Origin: Tillus elongatus
Taxonomy: Eukaryota; Arthropoda; Insecta; Coleoptera; Cleridae
DNA length: 64,000 bases
Direction: 5' to 3'
Assembly (NCBI GenBank): GCA_964006375.1
Contig: OZ023270.1
Span: forward strand, 52,123,120-52,187,119
The position numbers were made by a program, and so were the translations under genes. Shown piece after piece: positions 47,060 through 58,872 of the stretch (position 1 is the first letter of the stretch; every line of letters starts with the position of its first letter). The notes under the pieces were generated by a model. It had not been told where the DNA came from. It did not search any database and worked only from the letters and a program-made list of their open reading frames with translations.

Positions 47060-48355
47060 TTGGTTGGTAAGAAAATTGTAATCAACCGTTTCATCGCACC
47101 AACGTTCTGGTATTACATGCAAGTGTTGCCGTTTAACAAACATCAGGTTGATGATTTACAAAAACAACTGGTGGCATATGTATGGAATGGAAAATACTGG
47201 ACATCCCAACTACATCTCTGCACTCCTCCAGACAGTGGAGGGCTTGGATTGCTTCACTTGCCATCAAAAATTCGTTTTTTAGGCTGTGGCTGGGGCATAA
47301 AATAATTAATAAGCCTAATAACAAGTATTACACACTTGTTATTAGGCTTATTAATTAATCAGTGCGAGATATGTTGAGAAGAGGAAATAGGCACGGTGTA
47401 TCATGGCAGTTACTATTTTTTAATGATCTTTATAACACAAATGGAATAAATTCATTATTCATGGATTCTTTACTGAGCGTCTGAACCACAACTGATTTCA
47501 AACCAGCTACATTTCCAATATCTAAAAACTACCTTAGCATTATTCCAACTTCAGACACAAAACTTCTTCCAAAAACATTCGTTCCACCTCTATTTAACTC
47601 AAGATAGTGTTGTCTGGGGTTTAGAATCGTTGATGATTTTTTTCGAAATAACCAGTGGTTAACAGGTACCTACTGAGCTAAAACAACTGATTTCACGATC
47701 TTCAACAACCACTATGACCGAACTAGTAAATCATTATAATAGAATTGTGGACTACTTTACTTTAAAATTTCAAGATTCTGCTCCGGTTTCCAATCAATAT
47801 AACCCCATGACGATTTTGTTGCAATTAGATGACAAAATAATCGAGCTGGAAAATAATAAAAAGAATCTTGTTCAGAAAACTCTCATGACAATATTTTTTA
47901 ATGGAAAAAATACAACACAGGGCAGCTGGAATGGTGGATTAGAATGGACGTTTTATTTTGCTAGACCAACCTTGGGACATGGACATGACGCCGTGATAGC
48001 CTGGCGTCTTGCAAATAACCGACTTGCAGACTCAGTCTATCTCAAACATGTTGGTATAAGAGACACAAATCAATGTCCATGGTGCCCAGAGGGAGGTGAT
48101 GCCTGGCACATGATCCTCACATGCGAAAAAAAAAGCATATGGGAACTAGTAAGACAATTGGTCAAAAAACTGTTACCTCACCAACATATTTCAACAAGTC
48201 ATCTACAGAGGCCACAGTCGGAATACCACGGAAGCCAATTTATCAAATTACCTTTTTACATTAGCAAAAAGTACAATCTACAACTCTTTCATATCGTACC
48301 ACAAGGGCGAACGAATTTCAGTCAACTACAAATATTCCTACCTCGCAAGACTTAA
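47060..48355 (+). pseudogene. Tx1-like ORF2 C-terminal region
   Basis: Contains VGKKIVINRFIAPTFWYYMQ, FVWNGK-like YVWNGKYW and GGLGLLHLPSKIR, typical of the post-RT region of L1/Tx1 proteins. Breaks follow around a 24-bp hairpin (47303-47357), then 47714-48355 with VYLKHVGIRDTNQCPWCPEG and DAWHMILTCEKK, a Cys/His-type C-terminal motif (CPWC...H...C). Frameshifts separate the pieces. Confidence 0.6.
47303..47357. repeat. Perfect 24-bp inverted repeat with a 7-base loop
   Basis: AATTAATAAGCCTAATAACA... at 47303-47326 is exactly complementary to 47334-47357, with the loop ATTACAC. It interrupts the Tx1 post-RT frame, so it looks like a small fold-back insertion or an end-joining product rather than coding sequence. 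Confidence 0.85.
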
Positions 48356-48682
48356 ATCAAGAATGTACAAAGAGTACGCTTGGCATCTTGGTAACGGAAA
48401 CCTCTCCCATTTTGAAGACGTATGGTGTACAAAAACAGTGCTGTGTAAGGTTGAAGAAAAATACCTCATTTTTTTCACAGAATTTAAATATGTAATTATT
48501 TAGAAGACAATAACTGACTGTATTTGGCGTGTAACCTCCTCTTCTTGCTCAAACATTATCAGTTCCAATTATATTGTATGTAGTTATGTGCAAATATTAT
48601 GTATGTGAATTCGTACGTATTTGTATTTGAAGTAGATATAAGTTATTTATTATTAATGTTACTATGACTTGTATTGATTACA

Positions 48683-49010
48683 TTTTTTTACTTTAACAAC
48701 ACACCACGAGGGCTTACAGCCTAAATACTATCGTACCGTGGGTGTCGACAAGGAGGAAAGAGACAACTTGTTAATTCTGGACTTAAAAGTTTGGAGGTTC
48801 GGGGGAGAAGGAAAAACATGTGCCGGCAAAGAATTCCACAACTTGGAAGTCCTCGGGACAAAAGAGCGGGCATAACAAGATGTTCTATGTCTGGTAACCT
48901 GGACAGTAAAAGGGTTCATTCGCTATGTTCCCCTGGTAGATCTGTTGGGGGCAGCAGGTGGAGGAACTATTGAAGAAAGCTCCTCGGAGCAGTGAACGTG
49001 CAGATATCTA

Positions 49011-49060
<50 letters not shown>

Positions 49061-49459
49061 CACCAACGGCACGTCGGTGGGCAAGGGATAGCAGCCTTTG
49101 GGTGAGGTCAGGGTCACCGATGAGACGTATAGCTTTCTTCTGAATGGAGTCCAGGATAGCGCGTGTAGAAGCGGCAGCAGCACCCCAGATGTGGGAGCAG
49201 TATTCGAGGTTTGGTCTTATTTGTGAAGTATATAAGGTATAGAAATTAGCTGGTGAAAATTATTTGCCAGCCCCGAACAGGAAACCTAATTTCTTAGTAG
49301 CCGCTTCTGCAATTGATGTGACATGTTGGTGCCAATTGAGATTTCGATCCACAGAAATGCCAACAAGTGAAAAGGACTCATTACTTTGAATAACTTGGTT
49401 GTTTATTGTGATGGGTCTAGGGCTGGGGTATCTCTTATGAGAAAGAAAGCAAGACTGTG
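48683..49459 (-). mobile_element. CR1/Jockey-group LINE 3' fragment (second copy)
   Basis: Matches 12590-13340 (ACACCACGAGGGCTTACAGC, GATCTGTTGGGGGCAGCAGG). It encodes the C-terminal motif RTSKLWNSLPAHVFP on the minus strand (48728-48919). It is 5' truncated at 49459 and contains an expanded (GA)n tract (49015-49058) where the other copy has only GAGAGAG. Confidence 0.85.
49015..49058. repeat. (GA)n microsatellite inside the LINE fragment
   Basis: About 21 GA units, arisen by expansion of a short GA tract present at the same place in the 12.9-kb copy. Confidence 0.9.
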
Positions 49460-49467
49460 ACAGTTTT

Positions 49468-49486
49468 AATAAATAAATAAATTAAT

Positions 49487-49519
<33 letters not shown>

Positions 49520-49550
49520 ATAATAATAATAATAATGATGATGATGATTA
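49468..49550. repeat. (TAAA)n/(TAA)n/(TGA)n microsatellite cluster
   Basis: Successive AAAT, AATT, AAT and ATG repeats. Located at the truncated end of the LINE fragment. Confidence 0.9.
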
Positions 49551-49917
49551 ATAATTATCAGGTAGACAAAAGCAATTGTTTCCAAATTGGCTGGTTTCCA
49601 GGGAAACAAACGAATTGAAATGTCACTTGAATCAAACTTTGATAAGTTATTTTTCGGAACTTTGAGGGTTTTTTTTTTCAAATTTTGTGCCGCATCTTTC
49701 AAATCTGGCTGATATGTACTTGGAAAATTACAAAATTCTAAATGGCACTCAAAGTTAAATTTTAATTGTTTTGACATTTACAGTTAATAACTTTTCACTT
49801 GTACGTCTAACCTAAAATTTGATTCAAAACCTGAAAGAGCAATGATTTTTCAATTAATTATGTATTCTTGTGCCATTTCGGTATTTCGATCCGTTTACCA
49901 GAAAAATCGATATAACG

Positions 49918-50005
49918 AACATTAGGTTTTGATAACATGAGAAATTAAAAACGAAACACACCAAATGTATTAATTAATTTCTCGTATTATCAAAACATAA
50001 TGTTC
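49918..50005. repeat. Nested hairpin in the left arm
   Basis: GAACATTAGGTTTTGATAAC and GAGAAATTA are mirrored by TAATTTCTCG and TATCAAAACATAATGTTC. It is absent from the right arm, so it is probably a small later insertion. Confidence 0.6.
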
Positions 50006-50247
50006 TTTTCTATGTTACCAATTGCCTTTCCTGCGACAAAATCACGTTAGCCTCGTTCTCTATTACCAAATACTTTATAATGACAATACAGGACACTCCG
50101 GCTGATTTCGTGTTTCAAGAATACCAGCGCCTCTAGTGGATAGTACTGACGTTACGTCGTTCGATAACGTGTAACACTAGCAATTGCTGGTGTTTAACTG
50201 TGTATAATTAAGTTTGAGCTGTGTTTTTTTACAATAAATGTTAGTGG

Positions 50248-50340
50248 TTGGGTGTGTGCAATCTATAATTGTTCGAATTATAACGTGCTAAATCTATCAA
50301 AGACATTTCATAGGTTTCCAAAGGATGGCGAAACGTGAAT
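50248..50340 (+). pseudogene. THAP-domain remnant
   Basis: One frame reads VCAIYNCSNY, then SKTFHRFPKDGE before a stop. The C-x4-C spacing followed by FHRFPKD is the usual beginning of a THAP (C2CH) zinc finger. The second zinc pair and the rest of a transposase are not recognisable. A possible acceptor (TTATAG) precedes TGCAAGAAAAGGG near 50453, so a short intron cannot be excluded. The host THAP gene alternative is unlikely because of the inverted-repeat frame. Confidence 0.5.
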
Positions 50341-51824
50341 ATGATTTTTTGTGATTCCCTTTGTTACCAGCGAATTTTTTTACAAATTCGCCTAATAATC
50401 AATATTAAAACAATAACTATAACATGGATTGACGATAATTTTGTATTATAGGTGCAAGAAAAGGGTACTGTTATCAAAAAGAACTGATTTGGATATAGTA
50501 TTGAAGACACAAGGTGCATTTTACATTTCAATGTCACTTCCAAAAGAATTAATTTCTTGAAGCAGAAGACAAATTCAGAATCACTTTTATGCCAATATGT
50601 GCAGTTTGCAGAAGATAATTTATTGCGTAATATTTACCATCATGTACCTATTTATAGATAAACTTCGTAAACAGATGGTTGAAAGGCTTCAATCATAACT
50701 TGTCTTCCAGTACATCAAAAAAAAAAAAGAAATATGAAGGCAAAAAAAGTTTTGCACAAATAATAAATGATATAAGAAAACTGTTTTTCTATCTTCTTCT
50801 GTGTCCTTTTTTATTTCAGTATGGTATAAATTTTCACATTTTTTCACATTTAAAATTATTTTAGTTGGTAAAGGCTTTTAATTATCTTCCCAAGACAAGT
50901 TTTTAAAAAGACAATTAGAAATAGCAGATTCTGCCTTATAATAGATTTATTCACGGAAGTAAGAATTAGTCTCACCTTTCAACTGCACAATTTCTTAATT
51001 ATGTACTAAGTATATCAGTTACATATTTTAAAATATTAGATTAATAAGACAGTTTTCATCTAGAGATATAGCAAATTGAGTACTGTGCTACCATTTATAC
51101 CTAGAACAATTATTTATAGGTAAGTACAGATTGCAACTTAATATCCTCAGAAACAGCTTTCAGTATATTCCTATACCTACCCTTGAAATGGTAGTTTAAC
51201 GACGGTTTCAAGGTAATACATTAAATTATGATGAAATAAGATTATGAGTAAGAGAAATTTGCAGAATTATTCATGCCGAATTCATTTAGGTTTCAAGCTG
51301 ATCGTTGATACAAATTCTATTTATAACTATATAATCAGAATTGTTTTTACTGTTTTGTTATGTACACGTTTTTATATTCATCTATAATAAACCAATTCTC
51401 TAAATTAAGAATATGCAGGTAAATATACAATTCAAATTATCCGCTCAGTTGTCAGTACTTCACGCGAGGTGGCGCTAGTGAGTTTGTCACAAATATCACC
51501 AATGCTAAAGCATAGGAGTATCCCGTATTGTCATATAGTATTTGCTATTACTGACACCATCGTAAAAACTGTTATCATACTATTCTATGTTCATTGCAGA
51601 ACTCAGAAGTTTGTGGCCAATGAACGCCATGTTCAAGGCCAATAAACGCAAACCAAATCAACAAAACCACCATAATGTTCTTTAAATCCATTTTTTTGAA
51701 AACGGATCGAGATATCGAAATGAAACAAGAATAGATAATTAATTGAAAAATGATTGTTATTTCAGGTTCTGAATCAAATTTAATGTTAGACATGCAGGGC
51801 GAAAAGTTATCAACTGTAAATGTC

Positions 51825-53065
51825 GGTCAAATTGGCCGTAAGTGAGGCCCTCTATGAGCACGTATCTTATTCGTCGCCTAAAAAAAACATAGCCTTGCAA
51901 ATTTTCAAGTTCTTATCCCAGATATTTTCAAAATAATGAGAAAAATCTAATAAAAATTTTAACTTTCAACACCCCGTATTTCTGAAACTATTAACTTTTG
52001 GATAAGGGATGTTTGCGCCAATGGTCACACTTTGACGTGTAGTATCTCCAGCTTTCGGATTTCCGATTGTTAATTAATCACCCCGTATAAAGAATTGGTA
52101 GGTAGGAGAAATGTTTGCCTCTAAAATATTTTCACAATTTATAAATTTCAAAAGCTTCCATGCTCTATTAAAAAGGTAAGTAGCTCAAAAAACCTACATA
52201 TACACTTCCATTACAACTGTTTAGAAACTTACCCTGTTATGTAATAAATATCCGGAGGGTGTGAAATAAATATTAATGCAACCGCGTTATTTCTGTACTG
52301 GCAAGTTCTCACATTGGTGACAATACATTGCTTAAATCATGGCACTAACTTTTATTTTGAGTCGATGCTGATATAAAAGTGTGTGTTTTTGTGTGCTGTT
52401 ACTGTACATCTCTGAGATATACAGCAATATACTACACTTGCAATATCCTCAGACATGTTTACTCTTTAGACATGAAATTACTTTTGATAACATATCCAAA
52501 GTTGAATAAAAGCACAACAATGAAAATGTATATTTAATTGTTAACATGATTGCTATAATCTAGTCTACGTAAGTATATAAATGTGCGTCAACGAATGACA
52601 TATTGATCTCATTAATTACTGCTATTTTATTGATTCTTACATTTGTAGACATGTGTAATCGTTTTAAAAACGAATGTGTGTATGGTATTTTTGCTTTCGT
52701 TCGGCGAGAAAAATACGAAACGTTTTTGGAAGCTAAACAAATTGTGGAAGACGTGCTCTGTGATATAAAAACAAAGAGAATCAATGAAATTATTGTTAGA
52801 AAAGATGACGTTTAGGCATGGCAATAATTGGGAAATGCTTGGTATTGACAAGAGTTCGGTCCGATAAATATTACATGGCAAATTGAAAAAGTCGAGAGTT
52901 TGTGTCAAAATTGTTAAGCACAACCCACTCGGAAACAAAAAGTAAACAGCAGACATCTGCTTCGAAATCCAGAAACGATGCGCAGACTAGCCGGATTTGT
53001 TGGAAAAGGTTATTACATGTGGAGTTTTCGGCACTACCCCGAAACGAAGACACAATCGATGCATT
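51825..53065. other. Unassigned 1.2-kb sequence
   Basis: Two CACCCCGTAT strings (about 51970 and 52080) hint at ends of mariner-like elements. The 70-codon frame at 52603-52815 has no known motif. Confidence 0.4.
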
Positions 53066-53072
53066 GGAAGAC

Positions 53073-53074
<2 letters not shown>

Positions 53075-53169
<95 letters not shown>

Positions 53170-53190
53170 CATACATATATATATATATAT
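53075..53190. repeat. (TA)n microsatellite with TACA interruptions
   Basis: TA units with a TACATACATACA segment near 53164-53176, ending at the left terminus of the next element. Confidence 0.9.
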
Positions 53191-53544
53191 ATGGGTGTCC
53201 GGAAATTGTGAGCAAAAATTCAGGAGGTCATTCTACTCAAAGAATTAATGCCCCTAGTTCCTACAATAGTTTTTCGAAAACTCAAAAATAACGGAGTTAT
53301 AGGGTGTCAAAAAAAAACTTCGTCGAATTTCAACCCTGAAATTTTACATGGAAAGTGGTATTGAGTGACACCTCATTTTGAAGCTAATCAAATGATTTGT
53401 TCGAAAAGTATGAGTTTTTGAAAATCAGTTGAGTAGTTTTTGAGAAAACGCATTTAAAAGTGTTTGCCAAACAAAATAAACAAGTTTCTTACATTATTAC
53501 TTCCACGTCGTCAATACATGTGAAAGTATGGCATCGGGTACAGA

Positions 53545-54956
53545 AATTGCAAAAAAAAATGTTTCGCTAAAAGTGTCAAAACATCGAAAACATGATTTGG
53601 GAACGAGCATTTTTTTCTCTCTCAGTCTGTCCGTCTGTATGTCTGTCTGTTAGTAGTCACGATAATTTAAGATTTAACTGATATATCGTCTTCAAATTTG
53701 GTATACAATTAGCACCCGACCAACTAACCATTCGCATTGTTTTTGGGTAAAATCGCTCCAGAGGGTAGGGAACGAATGGGGGTGACTGTGAAAATTGACA
53801 TTTTTTCTTAAAACTCAAGTAATATGGTTTGTTTATTAGAAAACTCTCAATTTCTTCAAACATCTGGTATTCTCTGCTGAAATTAAATTAGGGGTAGAAT
53901 GTGTGGAGGTGGAATATCCCTGCTAGAAATTTGGAATTTTTTTTTTTGCTAAAACGGCGGACAAAATCTCAAAACATAGAAAACTCGATTCTGGAACGAA
54001 CATGTTTTGTCTATCGGTTTGTACGCATTGTAGGCGAATTGAGATATCGTATTTTTGGGCACAACCGTTCCAGGGAGTGAGGGATAAATGGGGTAGAATG
54101 TGTGGAGGTGGAATATCCGTGCTAGAAATTAGGAATTTTTTTTTGCTAAAACGGCGGACAAAATCTCAAAACAGAAAACTCGATTCTGGAACGAACATGT
54201 TTTGTCTATCGGTTTGTACGCATTGTAGGCGAATTGAGATATCATATTTTTGGGCACAACCGTTCCAGGGACTGAGGGATAAATGGGTGGTTTGGTGAAC
54301 ATTGATATTTTTTCGTTAAACCTCGAGTAGTATCAGATTTCAGAGTTGGCGTATTAGAAAACGTTCAGTTTTGTCACCCATCTAATATTCTGTGATGAAA
54401 TTGAAGTAGGGGTTGAATGTGACGGGGTGAATATGAACTTAAGCTTGAAAGAATATTTCATTCGATTATTAAGTGTACGTACAGTGTAGTTCCTCTTATT
54501 TCTTCATCAAGAAATTCAAATTTCACCATAAAATTAGTCGGGGTGATCACCTGAATTTAGCACTTGTATGGTGCCACAAAAGGTCAACTTCCTATTTTCC
54601 ATGAAATTCAAGCATGGGTTGATCATGTAGAGGTGAAATATTAATTGTTTTCTTAGTTAAGCAATCGAGATCAAATTTGGTGCACAGGTAGGTGTCACCT
54701 GATAGTCTCGATTATTTGTGAGTAAGATCGCTTCAGAAAAAATGGATGAAACAGTGGGTTGATTGGGGCAACTAATACTTTACTATTAAAAATCGAGATA
54801 TATCCCTTCAGAAGTGTATGGGTACAGGAATACGAATAATTTCTTTGTGGTCAAGTCATGGACCCTAAATTCATTTCATGATAATGTCTTTCTGAGGGGA
54901 GTAACTTATCACAGCTATGTGGAAGTTATGATTCAATTTGCAGCACTATTTTTTAT
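53545..54956 (+). repeat. Dispersed repeat family B, second copy with 195-bp tandem units
   Basis: Homologous to 23764-24069 plus 27025-27415 but without the LOA LINE. A unit starting GCTAAAACGGCGGACAAAAT and running to AATGGGGTAG... (about 195 bp) is present at about 53947 and 54147, expanding this copy. It ends with TTTGCAGCACTATTTTTTA at 54956. Confidence 0.7.
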
Positions 54957-55240
54957 TGGCTTAACAGTGCCCATACTGAATTGTTGACCTCCAGCTTCCA
55001 TGCAATAATACAAGTATTGTTCAAAGTGGTTTGGAACGTTGCGAAGCATTTTGCGTGACATTTGTTGACATTAGGCGATGATGCGCTGGTGTAAATCATG
55101 TACGCATTCTGGCAGTGTAACGTAATCTTATTTTTTAAGTGGAACCACAAAAAAAGTCTAAACGATTTAAATCTGGTGACCGTGCAGGCCATTCTATTGC
55201 TCCTCTCCGTCCAATCCATCTCGCAGGAAATGTTTGGCAC
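54957..55240 (-). pseudogene. Mariner-like transposase C-terminus (minus strand)
   Basis: Across frames the minus strand gives RWIGRRGAIEWPARSPDL and a following LDFF/LWF box, then CHAKCFATFQ- or MLRNV-type sequence ending near EVNN. The WP-RSPDL-P-D-F-LW box contains the last catalytic Asp in this transposase group. Frameshifted and truncated. Confidence 0.6.
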
Positions 55241-55384
55241 ATATACCGACGAACCGCAACGGTATAGTTTGGGGGTGCTCTATCTTGCTAAAATATTTAT
55301 TCATTTTCATTGTAATTTTGTTTCATTGTTACTTTTCTTACAAATTTCTGTAAGCGCTGGATCAACGACATATTTTAATAACTG

Positions 55385-55655
55385 CTAATACATTTCTCCT
55401 AGAAGATGCGGATTGGGCAAAGAGGAGAAATAGAATGGCCTGCAAAGTCGTCTGATTTAAACCCTGTAGGATTTTTGTAGTCACCTGAAAAATAATATTT
55501 ACACTACACTACCAGCACGCGTAGATGATTTACACCAATCCATCATCGCCGAATGTCAAAAAACTTCACTGGAATTGCTTCGCAACGTTCGAAACCCCTT
55601 TAAAGAGACTTGTATTATTTCATGGAAGCAGGAGGTCAACATGTTGAACATTTAA
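55385..55655 (+). pseudogene. Mariner-like transposase C-terminus (plus strand)
   Basis: RIGQRGEIEWPAKSSDLNPVGFL then a stop, and later AGGQHVEHLIH in another frame. Same box as the minus-strand partner about 150 bp away, but pointing the other way. The Asp after LNP is replaced (VGF), so it is catalytically dead. Confidence 0.6.
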
Positions 55656-55947
55656 TACATTAGTAAACTGTCAAAAGGCAATACAAAATTATGTAAGAAA
55701 CTTGTTTCTTTTGTTCGGCAGAAAACGCTTTGAAATAGGTTATCTTAAAAACTACTCCACCGTTTTTTAAAAACTGATACTTTTCGAAAAGATAATTTTA
55801 TTAGCTTCAAAATGAGGTGTCACTCAATACCCCTTTCCATTTAGCGTTTTAGGGGTGACACTCGTCGCTGCTAGAGGGATGAACTGACACGTGTGCGCGT
55901 GATTTTTTTTAATAACAGGAAAGGTGAAAAATTGGGCCACTGTGCCA

Positions 55948-56160
<213 letters not shown>

Positions 56161-56658
56161 AAATATAAGGGGTAGCTTTGGATTATATACAGTGTGGATC
56201 ATATGTAATAAATAAATTAATTTTCTCAGTTAATATTTGTATGATTAAAAATTCTGAAATAGGTCGATTTTTCATTTGTAAATTACACTTAGTAGCGTAA
56301 AGATATCACCCCACGCTTTAGCCCCCTCAGCATGATACTTGCAACCCCTAGATTTTTAAATTTGAAGGGTAAGCGTGTGACACCTCATTTGAAAGGCATT
56401 TTCAGTTAGAAAGTAACTGTCTATTTTTTAGGTCAGGACTTTGTCAAGATTTTTCTAAAGTTTAAGTAAATTAAAGTAATTGTATGTCAGGGAATCTGTT
56501 GTGAGGAGGTAGTACGACACTGTCTGGCTGTTGTCTCGCTTTTCTAGTATTTGGTTAAATCATCTGCTGCATTATTGTAAACATTAAAAAAATAATTGCT
56601 GAAAACATTATTTTGGCATGTCAAATTTCCAAATTAGCTGAATTTGGAGTGCCGTCAA

Positions 56659-57880
56659 TTAGTTTTGGGGGCAACTATATAAAATTATGTTATTATATTC
56701 AGCACAAGTCTTAATAGACTTATTGAATAAACATGTTGTATAATTGAAGACATTAAATGTAATAATATAATAATATATAATATTGGTATTCGGGAGTGTA
56801 TCTTTGTTTCGCTTCTGTTGTCTAGTTATGATGATAATGACACCATTCATTTCCTGATAATATGCAAGGCAGTTTCTAAATTCGCCAAGAACACTTTGTA
56901 TAACCTGAGGACTCATTTGTTTAACTTCCTGCCGAATCCTACGCTTTAGCTTTACTACATTGTCTGGTCTGTTGACGTAAACTTCAAACAGCTCCACAAA
57001 AATAAATCTAGTGGAGTAAAATCAGGAGAGCGGGCTGGCCACTCTACTGCACCACACCTAGCGATCCACCTGTCAGGAATCACAGCGTTTAAATGTGCCC
57101 TAACATGATTTTGAAAATTCGGTGGCGCTCCGTCCTACTAAACCAAGTATGTCGATCGATTTCATTTGGATTGCCGTTAGCAGGGTATACGCCCAGTTTG
57201 ACAAAGCTCGATGAAATGTTTAACGGCCGGTTAGTTAATCAAGGCTTAATACAACCAATCATGGCTTCAACATATTTGGTTTTCATGGCAAAAACCTGAA
57301 TCAGTCTATGATTGGTCGTCTGAAGCCTTAATTAACCGCCCGTTAAATATTTAACCGAGCTTTGTGAAACTGGGCAATAGTCCTTGCAGTGTTGGTATTA
57401 AAAATGTTACCAAGAATCTTAGGTATCCTGCAGCATTTAAGCAACGACAAAAAAATAGGGACCCATTATTTTATTCCCAATAATCGCACCCCAAACGTTC
57501 ACATTCCTGCGATACTAAGTGTAGGCCTTCATCATCCAATCAGGATTTTGTCTGCTCCAGCACCGACAATAATTCTGTTTGTAAATATATATATTCATTA
57601 TTCTTACGCAGAACACGTTTTTGCGATCACCATCGTCCTCATTCAATTTCAGTACTAGGTGAACTCTGTACAGATGCATATTTTGTATCTTTATAACATG
57701 TAACACCGATGTCTTACTTACATTATGTTCCCTATTAATTCGTGTGCTCGATTTGTGCAGGTTTTCATCTACACTCAGTAAAGTATTCAACTGGTTTTCT
57801 TCATGAATTTGGACCAGATCTAGGACTATCTCGAACATGTCCAGATTCACGAAATTTTTGCTCTATTCTACTAAATGTTG
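56659..57880 (-). pseudogene. Mariner-like transposase, broken
   Basis: In gene order: a helix-turn-helix region with NLHKSSTRINREHNVSKTSV and LNEDDGDRKNVFCV (57515-57850), a degraded centre, then GAVEWPARSPDFTPLDLFLW with the last catalytic Asp (about 57000-57060). The C-terminal tail MELFEVYVNRPDNVVKLKRR to FRNCLAYYQEMNG follows (56820-56997). The second Asp motif (QQDGAP) is not recognisable. Frames differ between pieces. Same transposase group as the relics at 7.1, 54.9 and 61.9 kb. Confidence 0.7.
57191..57375. mobile_element. 185-bp MITE nested in mariner-like relic 3
   Basis: GCCCAGTTTGACAAAGCTCG at 57191-57210 pairs with CGAGCTTTGTGAAACTGGGC at the right end, with further inverted similarity for about 58 bp (AACGGCCGGTTA, AAGGCTTAAT). 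No coding sequence. Located between the helix-turn-helix and the catalytic part of the transposase. Confidence 0.75.
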
Positions 57881-58511
57881 GCTAAACGTGGCATTAAAAA
57901 TTTCACATACCTCCATATGAGTTCTGGTTCTATCACAACCGATCATTATTAGAACGTCTATTGTTTGTGTTTCGCTTAAATAATAGCCCATAATTAAGCA
58001 ATATCTACCCGAGTGCACACTGTAGAAAAATTACAAAATGAATGAAAAATTAAGCAAAGTGCTTCGTTGTAGGGCTATATCAAAAGATACGAATTAATCT
58101 TTATTTATCAATAATAATTTATTTTGTTATTAATATCGAGTTATCATTTGTCCATTTTTATCTTTTTATGCTATAACAGATATCACAGATAATCTCTCGC
58201 TAACTGTACCAGAATCTACGTACGGCGAACTAATTTTATCTCGATACTGCCGAGCGGCAGAAGCTGCGTCACTCTCATGTCGCATAATTTCAAATGTCAT
58301 ATCTCCGTAACTAGACAACAAAACCAAAAGTAAATGACACTCCCAAATGAAGAACGAAAATGCTTTTCAATCGAGGTGTTGCAAGTCTACACTTCCAATT
58401 TGAAAACTTAGGGATTCTAAGTGTTACTACCCCCTCAGTGTAACATAACCCTAAAGCGAGTGGTGACATTTTTACGCTACTAAGTGTATTTCACAAACAT
58501 TAAAAAAGTCT

Positions 58512-58673
58512 GGACGTAGCAAGTGCGTTATGGTAGTGAATTTTCATAGAAATGATCTGGCTCCAAATATTTTATTATAACTTTTTTTCTTGTAACATAG
58601 AAATCTTAATTTTGGTGTATAGTTTACTTTTTATATCGTAAACCTACCTATTAAATTTGGTTATCATAGCTTT
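58512..58673 (-). mobile_element. HINE 3' half, reverse, cut by another HINE
   Basis: Hairpin end (GGACGTAGCAAGTGCGTTAT) followed by GAATTTTCATAGAAATGATC and the body to ATTTGGTTATCATAGC. At 58674 a forward copy begins, so one element inserted into the T-rich body of the other. Confidence 0.7.
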
Positions 58674-58787
58674 TAGTGAATTTTCTTTAGAAAAAATTCA
58701 CTAATGAAGAGATCCCGACTTTTGAAAAAATGTCTTCAAATGAGCGCTAATTAGGCCCCCTAGAACACATATCCGGGGTCAGTTTGG

Positions 58788-58872
<85 letters not shown>

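Larger units (their letters stand above)
49773..51824 (+). mobile_element. Long-inverted-repeat element with THAP-like remnant (P-superfamily candidate)
   Basis: The outer arms (49773-49925 and 51670-51824) are inverted copies (GACATTTACAG...GATAACTTTTC), and a second inner block (about 50075-50150 and 51451-51540) also pairs (AGTACTGAC, AGCGCC). Total arm span is about 375 bp, with poorly conserved middles. The interior holds a THAP-type zinc finger start at 50248-50340. THAP domains are the DNA-binding domain of P-element transposases. Assignment is tentative; other transposon groups with long inverted repeats remain possible. Confidence 0.5.
53191..55870. mobile_element. Mariner-like fold-back composite, interrupted by repeat family B
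   Basis: 53300-53500 and 55690-55862 are inverted copies (ATTGAGTGACACCTCATTTTG, AGAAACTTGTTT). Inside, two C-terminal transposase remnants face opposite directions: minus strand 54960-55240 and plus strand 55385-55655. The repeat family B copy at 53545-54956 separates the left terminal sequence from its transposase tail. This reads as two relics of one mariner-like family arranged head to head, or a fold-back derivative. Confidence 0.6.
56286..58486 (-). mobile_element. Mariner-like relic 3 with long inverted ends and TA flanks
   Basis: The left end CACTTAGTAGCGTAAA and the complementary right end are both flanked by TA (56284-56285 and 58487-58488). The inverted similarity continues for over 100 bp with substitutions (CGCTTTAG, TTGCAACACCT-like words). 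The transposase relic is on the minus strand, and a 185-bp MITE lies inside. Confidence 0.75.

Noticed and set aside
52603..52815. 70-codon open frame as a small gene
   Set aside because: It has a plausible hydrophobic start but no recognised family, splice support or repeats; not enough evidence.
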